From: Candidatus Staskawiczbacteria bacterium RIFOXYB1_FULL_37_44
GTDB taxonomy: Bacteria; Patescibacteriota; Minisyncoccia; Minisyncoccales; Staskawiczbacteraceae
Direction of reading: 5' to 3'
NCBI GenBank assembly: GCA_001822065.1
Contig: MHPJ01000010.1
Location: 1 to 41,333 of the forward strand
DNA: 41,333 nt
A program made the translations under genes and the position numbers. This document shows positions 30,110-37,519 of this stretch, one piece after another; the first letter of the stretch is position 1; every line of letters begins with the position of its first letter. The notes under the pieces were generated by a model, which saw only the letters and a list, made by a program, of their open reading frames with translations, had not been told where the DNA came from and searched no databases.

Positions 30110-30744
30110 TGGTAAAAGTCGATGCGATTTTTAAATTCTTCTGGACACGCTATTCTCAATTTGCTGTTTATGGTATCGGCGTACGACAGGACAATTAGTT
30201 CTGGATAGATAGATTCACCAAATTTACTTCTTAAATCTTGCAAGTCTTTTGCGAAATTTTGGTTATCTGGCATCAATAAATAATGAAACACAGAGTGGTT
30301 AGCGATTATGTCTAAAACTAATTGGGTTTCTTCTGCTGATAAGTTGAAGCGTTCCAGTATTATTTTTGTTTTTTCAACGCTGATTTTTTCATGTCCAGAA
30401 CATTTTGTGAAGCCGCCTTCTTGAACCATAGCCTCTTTCTTACCTATATCGTGCAGCGCAGTCGCTATTTCAAGCAATTCCTTTCTTGTATAGCCGTCTA
30501 TCTTTTTACTGAATACGATTTCTAAATTTTTGTTATCTTTAAATGTTTTTTCTAAACCATCCATAACGCTCAGGGTATGGTCAAGCACTGACTCTTGTTG
30601 ATGCCATCCGTCTTTAGAATTTTCAACTGAATCTTTTAGTTCATAAAATTCCGGAAGTAATTCAACCAACTTTCCAGATCTTAAATCTTGAGCAGTCAAA
30701 TTTAGTCTTTGTTTTTCCTGATTTTCAAATTTTGATTCTGCCAT
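30088..30744 (-). CDS. HD-domain phosphohydrolase-like protein
   Basis: A 218-aa protein with the HD metal-site order: H in 'QESVLDHTLSVMDGL' (about residue 56), HD in 'LEIATALHDIGKKEA' (about residue 98), H in 'CSGHEKISVEKT' and H in 'IIANHSVFHY', then a late D in 'LIVLSYADTIN'. HD proteins include phosphohydrolases, nucleases and nucleotidases; nothing here fixes the substrate. Its last six residues and stop are encoded by the palindrome at 30072-30109. Confidence 0.8.
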   Translation of the reverse strand: MAESKFENQEKQRLNLTAQDLRSGKLVELLPEFYELKDSVENSKDGWHQQESVLDHTLSVMDGLEKTFKDNKNLEIVFSKKIDGYTRKELLEIATALHDIGKKEAMVQEGGFTKCSGHEKISVEKTKIILERFNLSAEETQLVLDIIANHSVFHYLLMPDNQNFAKDLQDLRSKFGESIYPELIVLSYADTINSKLRIACPEEFKNRIDFYQAEIRKL

Positions 30745-30776
30745 TTTTATAAAATTAATTTTTGTGCCGAAGTTTT

Positions 30777-31397
30777 TTAATTTTTTTCAGGCTTTATTAG
30801 TTCTAAAAATTTATCCACATTTTTTGATAGCCTAATGTGATATGTTGTTTGTTGATTAAATTTATATTTTGCACTTGGCTTGTGATTTATTTTATAAGAA
30901 TGAGGCTTAAATCCTAACGAGACGACCATTTCGTGAAAATCATTTGCCAGTTTTGGTATTATTGTCGTAAAAGCCATCATTTTGTATCCTCTGTCTTTAT
31001 ATATACACCCATCAGTTTCAATGAGCCCCCGCAGACAGTTAATTTTGTAATTATTATTTGTTTTTATCCAATCTGGTATACTGGCCATTTGCTCAAACTT
31101 TGGTCCGTTTCCAGTTTTCCACGGAATGATTTCTTTTAGGCGGTTGGAATATACGCTTACATTATAATAATTATTTTTTCTATTAGAAACACTAGCTTTA
31201 TTTTTAGGAAATAATAATTGTAGAGAGTTTTTTATTTTTTGAACTAACGAAGGATATTTTGCATCGCAAGTTATCCGTAATCTGACGGCTCTTTTGTTTG
31301 GATTTGATAAATTACCATCTCCAAGAGCCAGTCCTATAACATAGGATTGCAATTCTTTATTTTCACTAATAGGTGTTTTGCGAAAATACCCTCTCAT
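30777..31397 (-). CDS. LAGLIDADG homing endonuclease abutting tRNA-Leu
   Basis: A 206-aa protein with two LAGLIDADG-type motifs: 'SYVIGLALGDGNLS' (about residues 18-31) and 'CLRGLIETDGCIYK' (about residues 112-125), the pattern of a monomeric homing endonuclease with acidic residues retained in both. I start at the ATG at 31397; a longer frame upstream only translates tRNA-Leu. The ATG begins two bases after the tRNA discriminator base, so cleavage at the tRNA 3' end would leave an essentially leaderless message. No intron or intein surrounds it, so it is free-standing. Confidence 0.85.
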   Translation of the reverse strand: MRGYFRKTPISENKELQSYVIGLALGDGNLSNPNKRAVRLRITCDAKYPSLVQKIKNSLQLLFPKNKASVSNRKNNYYNVSVYSNRLKEIIPWKTGNGPKFEQMASIPDWIKTNNNYKINCLRGLIETDGCIYKDRGYKMMAFTTIIPKLANDFHEMVVSLGFKPHSYKINHKPSAKYKFNQQTTYHIRLSKNVDKFLELIKPEKN

Positions 31398-31398
31398 G

Positions 31399-31481
31399 TG
31401 CCGTCGGTGGGAGTCGAACCCACATGCCCTTGCGGACAATTGATTTTGAGTCAATCGCGTATCCCATTCCGCCACGACGGC
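31399..31481 (-). tRNA. tRNA-Leu (CAA)
   Basis: Class II tRNA: acceptor GCCGTCG/CGACGGC, anticodon stem ATTGA/TCAAT with loop CTCAAAA (anticodon CAA), long variable arm TGTCCGCAAGGGCATG, T loop TTCGACT. Discriminator A, followed by CA, which is also the start of the CATG containing the endonuclease ATG. Confidence 0.95.
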
Positions 31482-31514
31482 TTATTTTTTAACTTAACAT
31501 ATAAATTTTTATTT

Positions 31515-31609
31515 GTCATCCCCCATGAAAATGAAAATGGGGATCCAGAGTTTCTAATTCTAATCTGGATTTCCGCCCTTACATGACCTTCGGCTTACAC
31601 GGGAATGAC
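31515..31609. repeat. Palindromic repeat element, 'gtcatccccc/gggaatgac' type
   Basis: It starts GTCATCCCCCATGAAAATG and ends ACACGGGAATGAC, with internal GGGGATCCAGAG and AATCTGGATTTCCG. It shares the TCTGGATT core with the copies at 1279 and 10457. It lies between relA and tRNA-Leu. Confidence 0.8.
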
Positions 31610-31620
31610 ATAGCTGCGCA

Positions 31621-33399
31621 TCACTCCCACGAGGCGCTGATAATTTTTTCCGGAAATTTTTCAGCCAGTTTTTGAAAATTTTCGCAGGAAGTTTTGTGCA
31701 AAACAGCCGCCCTGTATTTTGTAAGATACGCCATTACCTTGTCTCCAGCCTCTGGGTTGCAGCACTTTGCAATGTTTACAAGCATTCCCTTTTGGCCGCC
31801 CAAAAATATGCGAGATATTTTTTCTCTTTTTATTTGCTGTTTTTCTTTCTTTTTTCTTTGGGCAATTTCAGAAATCTCAATAAATTTTTGTTTTATAAAT
31901 CCGGGAATAGGAAAATTAAAAAAGGAATTGGTCTGGCTTATCGCTTTTTTAATGTGCCCATGAGCCATATTTGTTTTGACAAATTTCAGCCAGTCTGCGG
32001 ACGGTTTTTTATTTTTATTTGTCAAAATTTCAACAATATCTCCGTTTTCTAAAACATATGAAAGCGGGACAATTTTCCCTCCAACTTTTGCAGACTCGCA
32101 ATGGTTTCCAACATCAGAATGCACTGCATAGGCAAAATCAACCGTCGTTGCTCCTTTTTTCATAACAATTACATCTCCCTTTGGAGTCAGCGCGAAAACT
32201 TGATTTGTAAAAAAATCAAGTTTAAAAGTTTTCCAAAATTCACTCGCGCCCTTCATCCACTCAAAGTTTCCCCCTTCTTTTTTTAGGTCAATTTTTTCTT
32301 TATAAGCCCAATGCGCGCAAATGCCATACTCGGCTTCTTTGTGCATTTCGGCTGTTCTTATTTGTACTTCGGTAATTCTGCCCGCCTTGCCGCTCGCCTC
32401 GCTTCGGCGGAGCGGGCGAGGCAGGCCGTTTTCGGGTAAAATTGTCGTATGCAATGATCTGTAGCCGTTGGATTTTGGTTTGGCGATATAATCATTAATT
32501 TCTTCGGAAATAGGTTTAAAATGCTTATGGATTATGCCCAAAATTTTATAACAGTTTTCTGTGTCTAAGGCAATTATTCTTAAAGCAAGCAGGTCATGGA
32601 TTTTGTTAAAGTCCATATTATGGCGCGCCAGTTTTTGATAGGTGCTCCAATAAGATTTTGTCCTGTAATTTATATCCAAAACTTTTACCCTTTCTTTTTT
32701 GAATATTTTTTTTAAATAAGGGATAAATTTTTTAAGATATTTTTCCCGGTCTTCGTACTGGCCTTTGATGTTTTCTTTTGTCCATTTAAACCTGTCGGGA
32801 AATAAATATGAAAAAGATATATCTTCAAGATTTCTCCTGATTTCGCTCAAACCCAGCCTGTTTGCCACCGGCACAAAAATTTGCAAAGTTTCAAGGGCAT
32901 AAAGCCTTTGTTTGTCTTCGGGCAAATCTTGCAAAAAATTCAATCCGTCCAGCCTTGAAATAAGTTCAACCAAAATTACCCTCAAATCTCCGGCAATTGC
33001 CATAAACATTTTTCTCAAATTTTCTATTTTCTCTCTTGTAACTTTTTTTTTATTGCTTATATTAATTTTTAAAGAGTAACGGACTTTGCTTAAGCCGGAA
33101 ATTTTTTCTATCATCTGGCTGATATTCTTGCCGAATTTTTTTTCGATTGCGTTTATTTCAACTGTTTTTGCCGATTCCGGAATGTCGTCAATTACATCGT
33201 GCAATAGCCCAAAAGCGATTGTTTCTGCGTCCAGATCCATTTTATCCAGCAATAAGGCTACTCTCACGGCGTGTTGAATATAGTTTTCTCCGGAAATTCT
33301 GTTTTTATCTTTATAGGCTTCTTTTGCAAAATTAAAAACCTCCTCAATTAATTTTGGATTTAAGCTTTTTTTAATTATTTTTTGAATGTCATTTGGCAT
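31621..33399 (-). CDS. Bifunctional (p)ppGpp synthetase/hydrolase (RelA/SpoT), without ACT domain
   Basis: A 592-aa RSH-type protein controlling the stringent response. The HD hydrolase domain is indicated by 'YIQHAVRVALLLDKMDLDAE' and 'FGLLHDVIDDI'; the synthetase domain by 'KIHDLLALRIIA', 'KSNGYRSLHTTIL' and 'EVQIRTAEMHKEAEYGICAH'; the TGS domain by 'VFALTPKGDVIVM' and 'TVDFAYAVHSDVG'. It ends shortly after the conserved-cysteine region ('IAKCCNPEAGDKV'), with no ACT domain. A palindromic insert (32380-32427) adds LPRPLRRSEASGKAGR before the conserved ITEVQIRT. It lies two bases after topA. Confidence 0.93.
   Translation of the reverse strand: MPNDIQKIIKKSLNPKLIEEVFNFAKEAYKDKNRISGENYIQHAVRVALLLDKMDLDAETIAFGLLHDVIDDIPESAKTVEINAIEKKFGKNISQMIEKISGLSKVRYSLKINISNKKKVTREKIENLRKMFMAIAGDLRVILVELISRLDGLNFLQDLPEDKQRLYALETLQIFVPVANRLGLSEIRRNLEDISFSYLFPDRFKWTKENIKGQYEDREKYLKKFIPYLKKIFKKERVKVLDINYRTKSYWSTYQKLARHNMDFNKIHDLLALRIIALDTENCYKILGIIHKHFKPISEEINDYIAKPKSNGYRSLHTTILPENGLPRPLRRSEASGKAGRITEVQIRTAEMHKEAEYGICAHWAYKEKIDLKKEGGNFEWMKGASEFWKTFKLDFFTNQVFALTPKGDVIVMKKGATTVDFAYAVHSDVGNHCESAKVGGKIVPLSYVLENGDIVEILTNKNKKPSADWLKFVKTNMAHGHIKKAISQTNSFFNFPIPGFIKQKFIEISEIAQRKKKEKQQIKREKISRIFLGGQKGMLVNIAKCCNPEAGDKVMAYLTKYRAAVLHKTSCENFQKLAEKFPEKIISASWE
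32380..32427. repeat. GC-rich palindromic insert inside the RelA/SpoT gene
   Basis: CTGCCCGCCTTGCC, CTCGCCTCGCTTCGGCGG and GAGCGGGCGAGGCAGG form nested hairpins. Read in frame just before the most conserved helix of the synthetase domain. Confidence 0.8.
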
Positions 33400-33401
33400 C
33401 T

Positions 33402-35444
33402 TTAAGATTTAACAAAGTCGCATTCTTTGTTTGAACACTTGATAATCTTTTTGGTTTTTTGCACAAGTATTGAATCGCACTTCGGGCAGAATTCGTTTAC
33501 GGGCTTGTCCCACAAAGCAAAGTCGCATTTTGGAAATCGGTTGCATCCGTAAAATATTTTACCTCGCTTGGTTTTTTTGGCAACAATATCTCCCTCTTTG
33601 CATTTTGGGCACTTTATATTTAATTCCGCAACTTTATTTTCTATGGACTCAGTATATTTGCATTCGGGAAACTTTGAACAAGCATAAAACCGTCCAAATC
33701 TTCCCATTTTTTCAACAATTGCAGACCCGCATTTCGTGCAAATTTTATCGGTTTTTTCTGTGAAATTTTCTTTTGGAACTTCTTTATATTTTTCCGCTAA
33801 ATTTTTAGCAAACGGAGTATAAAAATCTTTACAGGTTTTTCGCCACGAATCTTTTCCTTCGGCAACTTCGTCAAGTTCTTTTTCCATTTTGGCGGTAAAA
33901 TCTATATCCACAATTTTCGGAAAATTTTTGACCAAAACATCATTTACTACGGTTCCCATTTCGGTGGGTTTAAATCTTTTCTGTTCATTTTTTTCAACAT
34001 AATTTCTTGTTTGGATAGTTGTTAATGTTGGCGCGTATGTTGAAGGCCTGCCAATGCCGAATTTTTCTAATGTTTTTATCAGGCTTGCTTCATTATAGCG
34101 CGCGGGAGGTTCTGTAAAATGCTGTTCTGAATTTAATTTTATAAAATCTAATTTGTCTCCTTTTATCAAGTCCGGCAACGCTGTATCTTCCCGCCCCGAA
34201 GGGGCGAGGCTCGCCCCGCTTTGCGGGGCGGCAAATTTTGTCGGGTAAACTTTTAAAAACCCGTCAAATTTCAGAGTTTGTCCGGTGGTTCTAAATGTAT
34301 ATTCTCCTGCTGTTATGTCTGCTGACACAGAATTAAAAACAGCGCTCGCCATTTGGCAGGCAATAAACCTTTGCCAGATTAAAGTATAAAGTTTTAACTG
34401 CCTGGCATCAAGACCGGTTAAAGATTCTGGAGTTCTGTCTGCGTAAGCCGGCCTTATTGCTTCGTGGGCTTCTTGAGCCCCTTTGCTTTTTGTTACATAT
34501 TTTACTGTTTTGCCGGCCCAATAATTGCTGCCGTATTTGTCAGCAATAAATGTTTTTGCTATAGCCAAAGACATTTCAGACAAATTTAGCGAATCGGTTC
34601 TGTGGTAGGTAATGTTTCCTTCTTCATAAAGGCGTTGAGCAATTGACATTGTCATTTTTGCCGGCCAGCCAAACCTTTGCGAAGCCGCCTGTTGCAAAGT
34701 GCTGGTTGTAAACGGGGGAGCCGGATGCCTTTTTGTTTCCTTTTTTTCTACAGATTCCACAACATAATCTGCGCTATTTAAATCTTGCAAAATTTTATTC
34801 GCCTCGGTCTTATTTTTTATTTCCTGTTTTAATTGCGCGGTAAATTCCTTTCCCTTTTTTGCCAGAAAAGCTTCAATGCTCCAATATTCAACTGGCGCAA
34901 ATTTTTCAATTTCCCTTTCCCTTTCAACAACAAATCTTACGGCAACAGACTGCACTCTGCCGGCCGACAAACCTTTGTTGACTTTTTTCCATAAAAACGG
35001 CGACAATTTATAGCCTACAATTCTATCTAAAACTCTTCTTGCCTGCTGGGCGTTTACCAAGCTCATATCAATTTTGCGCGGTTTTTCTAAAGCGCCCTCA
35101 ATTGCGGTTTTTGTAATTTCGTGGAAAACAATTCTTTGCGGATTTTTTAATTTCAAAGCCTCTTGCAAGTGCCATGCAATTGCCTCTCCTTCGCGGTCTT
35201 CGTCAGTTGCCAGAATAGTATTGTCGGCTTTTGCGGAATCTTTTTTTAATTCAGCGACAACCTTTTTGGCTTTTGCCGGAACAACATATTTTGGCTCAAA
35301 ATCTTTTTCAACATCAACTCCAAGCTCTCTTTTCGGCAAATCTCTCACATGTCCAAAAGACGACTTTATTATAAAATCTTTTCCCAAAAATTTCTGGATT
35401 GTCCGTGCTTTCGTTGGCGACTCAACAATAACTAAACTTTTCAT
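33402..35444 (-). CDS. topA: DNA topoisomerase I
   Basis: A type IA topoisomerase (680 aa) that relaxes negative supercoils. The TOPRIM domain shows 'SLVIVESPTKARTIQKFLG' and 'ILATDEDREGEAIAWHL'; the active-site tyrosine is in 'GNITYHRTDSLNLS', and 'GIGRPSTYAPTLTTIQTRNY' is intact. Three C-terminal zinc-ribbon modules follow (CTKCG...CKYT, CPKCK...CDFA, CPKCD...CDFVK). A GC-rich palindromic insert at 34191-34232 adds AAPQSGASLAPSGREDTA in the DNA-gate region. It is the first gene of a topA-relA pair with a predicted promoter at 35470-35497. Confidence 0.97.
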   Translation of the reverse strand: MKSLVIVESPTKARTIQKFLGKDFIIKSSFGHVRDLPKRELGVDVEKDFEPKYVVPAKAKKVVAELKKDSAKADNTILATDEDREGEAIAWHLQEALKLKNPQRIVFHEITKTAIEGALEKPRKIDMSLVNAQQARRVLDRIVGYKLSPFLWKKVNKGLSAGRVQSVAVRFVVEREREIEKFAPVEYWSIEAFLAKKGKEFTAQLKQEIKNKTEANKILQDLNSADYVVESVEKKETKRHPAPPFTTSTLQQAASQRFGWPAKMTMSIAQRLYEEGNITYHRTDSLNLSEMSLAIAKTFIADKYGSNYWAGKTVKYVTKSKGAQEAHEAIRPAYADRTPESLTGLDARQLKLYTLIWQRFIACQMASAVFNSVSADITAGEYTFRTTGQTLKFDGFLKVYPTKFAAPQSGASLAPSGREDTALPDLIKGDKLDFIKLNSEQHFTEPPARYNEASLIKTLEKFGIGRPSTYAPTLTTIQTRNYVEKNEQKRFKPTEMGTVVNDVLVKNFPKIVDIDFTAKMEKELDEVAEGKDSWRKTCKDFYTPFAKNLAEKYKEVPKENFTEKTDKICTKCGSAIVEKMGRFGRFYACSKFPECKYTESIENKVAELNIKCPKCKEGDIVAKKTKRGKIFYGCNRFPKCDFALWDKPVNEFCPKCDSILVQKTKKIIKCSNKECDFVKS
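34191..34232. repeat. GC-rich palindromic insert inside topA
   Basis: CGCCCCGAAGGGGCG and CGCCCCGCTTTGCGGGGCG are two adjacent perfect hairpins around AGGCT. Read in frame as part of APQSGASLAPSGRED. Confidence 0.85.
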
Positions 35445-35469
35445 TTTTATATTTTATTAGTGAATATAT

Positions 35470-35497
35470 ATTTTACCCAAAACTGCCATTAAAGCAA
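35470..35497 (-). promoter_or_regulatory. Predicted promoter of topA
   Basis: On the minus strand: TTGCTT (35497-35492), 16-base spacer, TAAAAT (35475-35470). The topA ATG is about 26 bases downstream. Confidence 0.5.
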
Positions 35498-35527
35498 GAT
35501 TAGCATTTTTAACTATACCACAAAAAT

Positions 35528-37519
35528 TTAATTTTTCAGTTTTTCGACGGCTTCAGAGAGTATTTGCGAATACAAATTTAGGCCAATTTTATTTATGGCG
35601 CCAGACTGCTCTTTGCCAAGTATATTTCCGGCTCCCCGCAATTCAAGGTCTTTAATAGCAAGACGGTATCCTGCTCCCAATTCTTTTGCATCTTCTAATG
35701 CCTCTAACCGTTCTTTTGCCAGTGGCGTTAAATTTTTTGGATTATATAAAAAATATGCAAAACTTTCTATGTTTGACCTTCCAACTCTGCCTCTTATTTG
35801 ATGCGCCTGCGAAAGCCCAAGGCGGGTGGCATCTTCTATTATAATAGTATTTACGTTAGGCAGATCTAATCCATTTTCAATAATTGTTGTTGCCAGCAAA
35901 ATATCTATATCTTTTTTTTGAAAGCTGTCCATTATTTTTATAAGCTGTTTTTCTCTCATTCTCCCGTGTATGAGAGAAATTCTAGCGGAGGGAATAAGCT
36001 TTAAAATTTTCTCTTTTGTTTTTTCAAGGCTTTCTACGCGATTGTGCAAAAAATACACCTGTCCTTTTCTTTTTAATTCCGCGTTTATAGCATTTTTTGT
36101 TAGTTTATTATTGTACGGCAAAACTTTTGTATTTGTGGCGGTTCTGCCTTGAGGGGGAGTTTGCACTAAACTTATATTTTTAAATGAAGAAAGCGCCAAA
36201 TAAATTGTGCGCGGAATTGGCGTTGCAGACAAGCTTAAAATATCCAAAGACGGATTTCTTTCCCGCAATTTTTCTTTTTGCTTTACGCCAAATCTTTGTT
36301 CGTCGTCAATAATTAAAAGTTGGAGATTTTTAAATTTAACATCGTTAGACAAAATTCTGTGCGTTCCTATTAAAATATCAATTTTTCCATTTTCCAAATC
36401 ATTTAATATTTTTTTCTGTTCCGATTTTGTTTGCAATCTTGTGAGCTGGGAAATTCTAATTAAAGGATCGTTTTTTCCGCCCGAGGCGGATCCGCCTATG
36501 GCGGAGAACCTGTTTTTAAAATTATTAAAATGCTGGTTTGCCAAAATTGTTGTTGGGCAAATTATTGCTGTCTGCCTGCTGTTTGACGAAGCTATTAAGG
36601 CTGTTCTCATTGCAACTTCTGTTTTTCCAAAGCCAACATCTCCGCAAACAATGCGGTCCATTGGAATATCTTTTGCCAAGTCTTTTTCTATTTCTTCAAT
36701 TGCGCTAAGCTGGTCTGGAGTTTCTTCATATAAAAATCCGGACTTTAATTCAGACTCTAATTCTTCGTCAACTTGGTAAGGCGCTCTCTTCGCAATTTCT
36801 TTTTTGGCGTACAAAGCCAAAAGTTCTTTTGCCAGCTTTTCAATTTCTTCTTTTAGTTTGCTTTTTGTTTTTTGCCAAACTGACGAACCAAGCCTTGAAA
36901 TTTTAGGATCTGAAAATCCTACATATCTTGAAAGTTTTCTTTCAAGCCCCAATGGCACATACAACTTATCGCCCGCGGAATATTCTAAAACATAATATTT
37001 CTCTTGTCGATAAAGTTGACGATCGTCAATTTCGATGAATTTTCCGACTCCATGGTCTAAATGCACCAAATAGTCGCCATGCCTTAAACCCTTAATATCT
37101 GAAAATACTTTTTGCGATTTCAGCCGTTTTTTTAGGATTTCTTTAAATTTTTTTTCGTCGTTAATTTTTATGTCCAGATTTTTTATGTTATCAACTTCGT
37201 TTCCTAAAAAATCAAGGCGCACGGCATTTGTTAAATTTATCGGAAAAACATCTATTATCCCGCCCCTTTGCGCAAATTCACCGGGTTCTGAAACTTTAAA
37301 AACTTTTTCATAGCCCATTTCATCCAATTTTCTTATAAATTGTGAAAAGTTTATGCTTTGCTCTTTTTTTAAAAAAATTATATTGTCTTCAAAAAAGTTT
37401 TGCGTGCCCCTGGCGCCTAAAATTTTCTGCAAATTTTCTTGAAACCAAAAAACCTCCTTTTCCAAAAAGTAGGGGGTAATACTCACGATGAGCAAATTTT
37501 CAATTTTAATTGTATTCAT
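35528..37519 (-). CDS. mfd: Minimal transcription-repair coupling factor (Mfd)
   Basis: A 663-aa protein. It retains the RNA-polymerase-interaction domain ('LVHLDHGVGKFIEIDD', 'GDKLYVPLGLERKLSRYVG') and the RecG-like translocase: 'DQLSAIEEIEKDL', Walker A 'CGDVGFGKTEVAMR', motif II 'LLIIDDEQRFGVKQKEKL' (usually DEEQ), 'LSATPIPRTIYLAL' and 'ATTIIENGLDLPNVNTIII'. Full Mfd is about 1100 residues. Here most of the UvrB-like N-terminal module and the C-terminal TRCF domain are missing. A GC-rich palindromic insert (36478-36508) adds GGSASGGKND. The start overlaps the pth end by 14 bases. Confidence 0.88.
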   Translation of the reverse strand: MNTIKIENLLIVSITPYFLEKEVFWFQENLQKILGARGTQNFFEDNIIFLKKEQSINFSQFIRKLDEMGYEKVFKVSEPGEFAQRGGIIDVFPINLTNAVRLDFLGNEVDNIKNLDIKINDEKKFKEILKKRLKSQKVFSDIKGLRHGDYLVHLDHGVGKFIEIDDRQLYRQEKYYVLEYSAGDKLYVPLGLERKLSRYVGFSDPKISRLGSSVWQKTKSKLKEEIEKLAKELLALYAKKEIAKRAPYQVDEELESELKSGFLYEETPDQLSAIEEIEKDLAKDIPMDRIVCGDVGFGKTEVAMRTALIASSNSRQTAIICPTTILANQHFNNFKNRFSAIGGSASGGKNDPLIRISQLTRLQTKSEQKKILNDLENGKIDILIGTHRILSNDVKFKNLQLLIIDDEQRFGVKQKEKLRERNPSLDILSLSATPIPRTIYLALSSFKNISLVQTPPQGRTATNTKVLPYNNKLTKNAINAELKRKGQVYFLHNRVESLEKTKEKILKLIPSARISLIHGRMREKQLIKIMDSFQKKDIDILLATTIIENGLDLPNVNTIIIEDATRLGLSQAHQIRGRVGRSNIESFAYFLYNPKNLTPLAKERLEALEDAKELGAGYRLAIKDLELRGAGNILGKEQSGAINKIGLNLYSQILSEAVEKLKN
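36478..36508. repeat. Palindromic insert inside mfd
   Basis: CGCCCGAGGCGGATCCGCC and TATGGCGGAGAACC form a hairpin (GGCGGATCCGCC is a perfect palindrome). Read in frame as IGGSASGGK. A second 14-bp palindrome, TTGACGATCGTCAA, at about 37017-37030 encodes part of IDDRQL. Confidence 0.75.

Noticed and set aside
31398-31475. N-terminal extension of the LAGLIDADG endonuclease
   Set aside because: The upstream in-frame codons simply translate tRNA-Leu and do not resemble any protein; the ATG at 31397 fits the family.
31399-31481. Group I intron or split tRNA-Leu hosting the endonuclease
   Set aside because: The tRNA is complete and uninterrupted; the endonuclease lies outside it.
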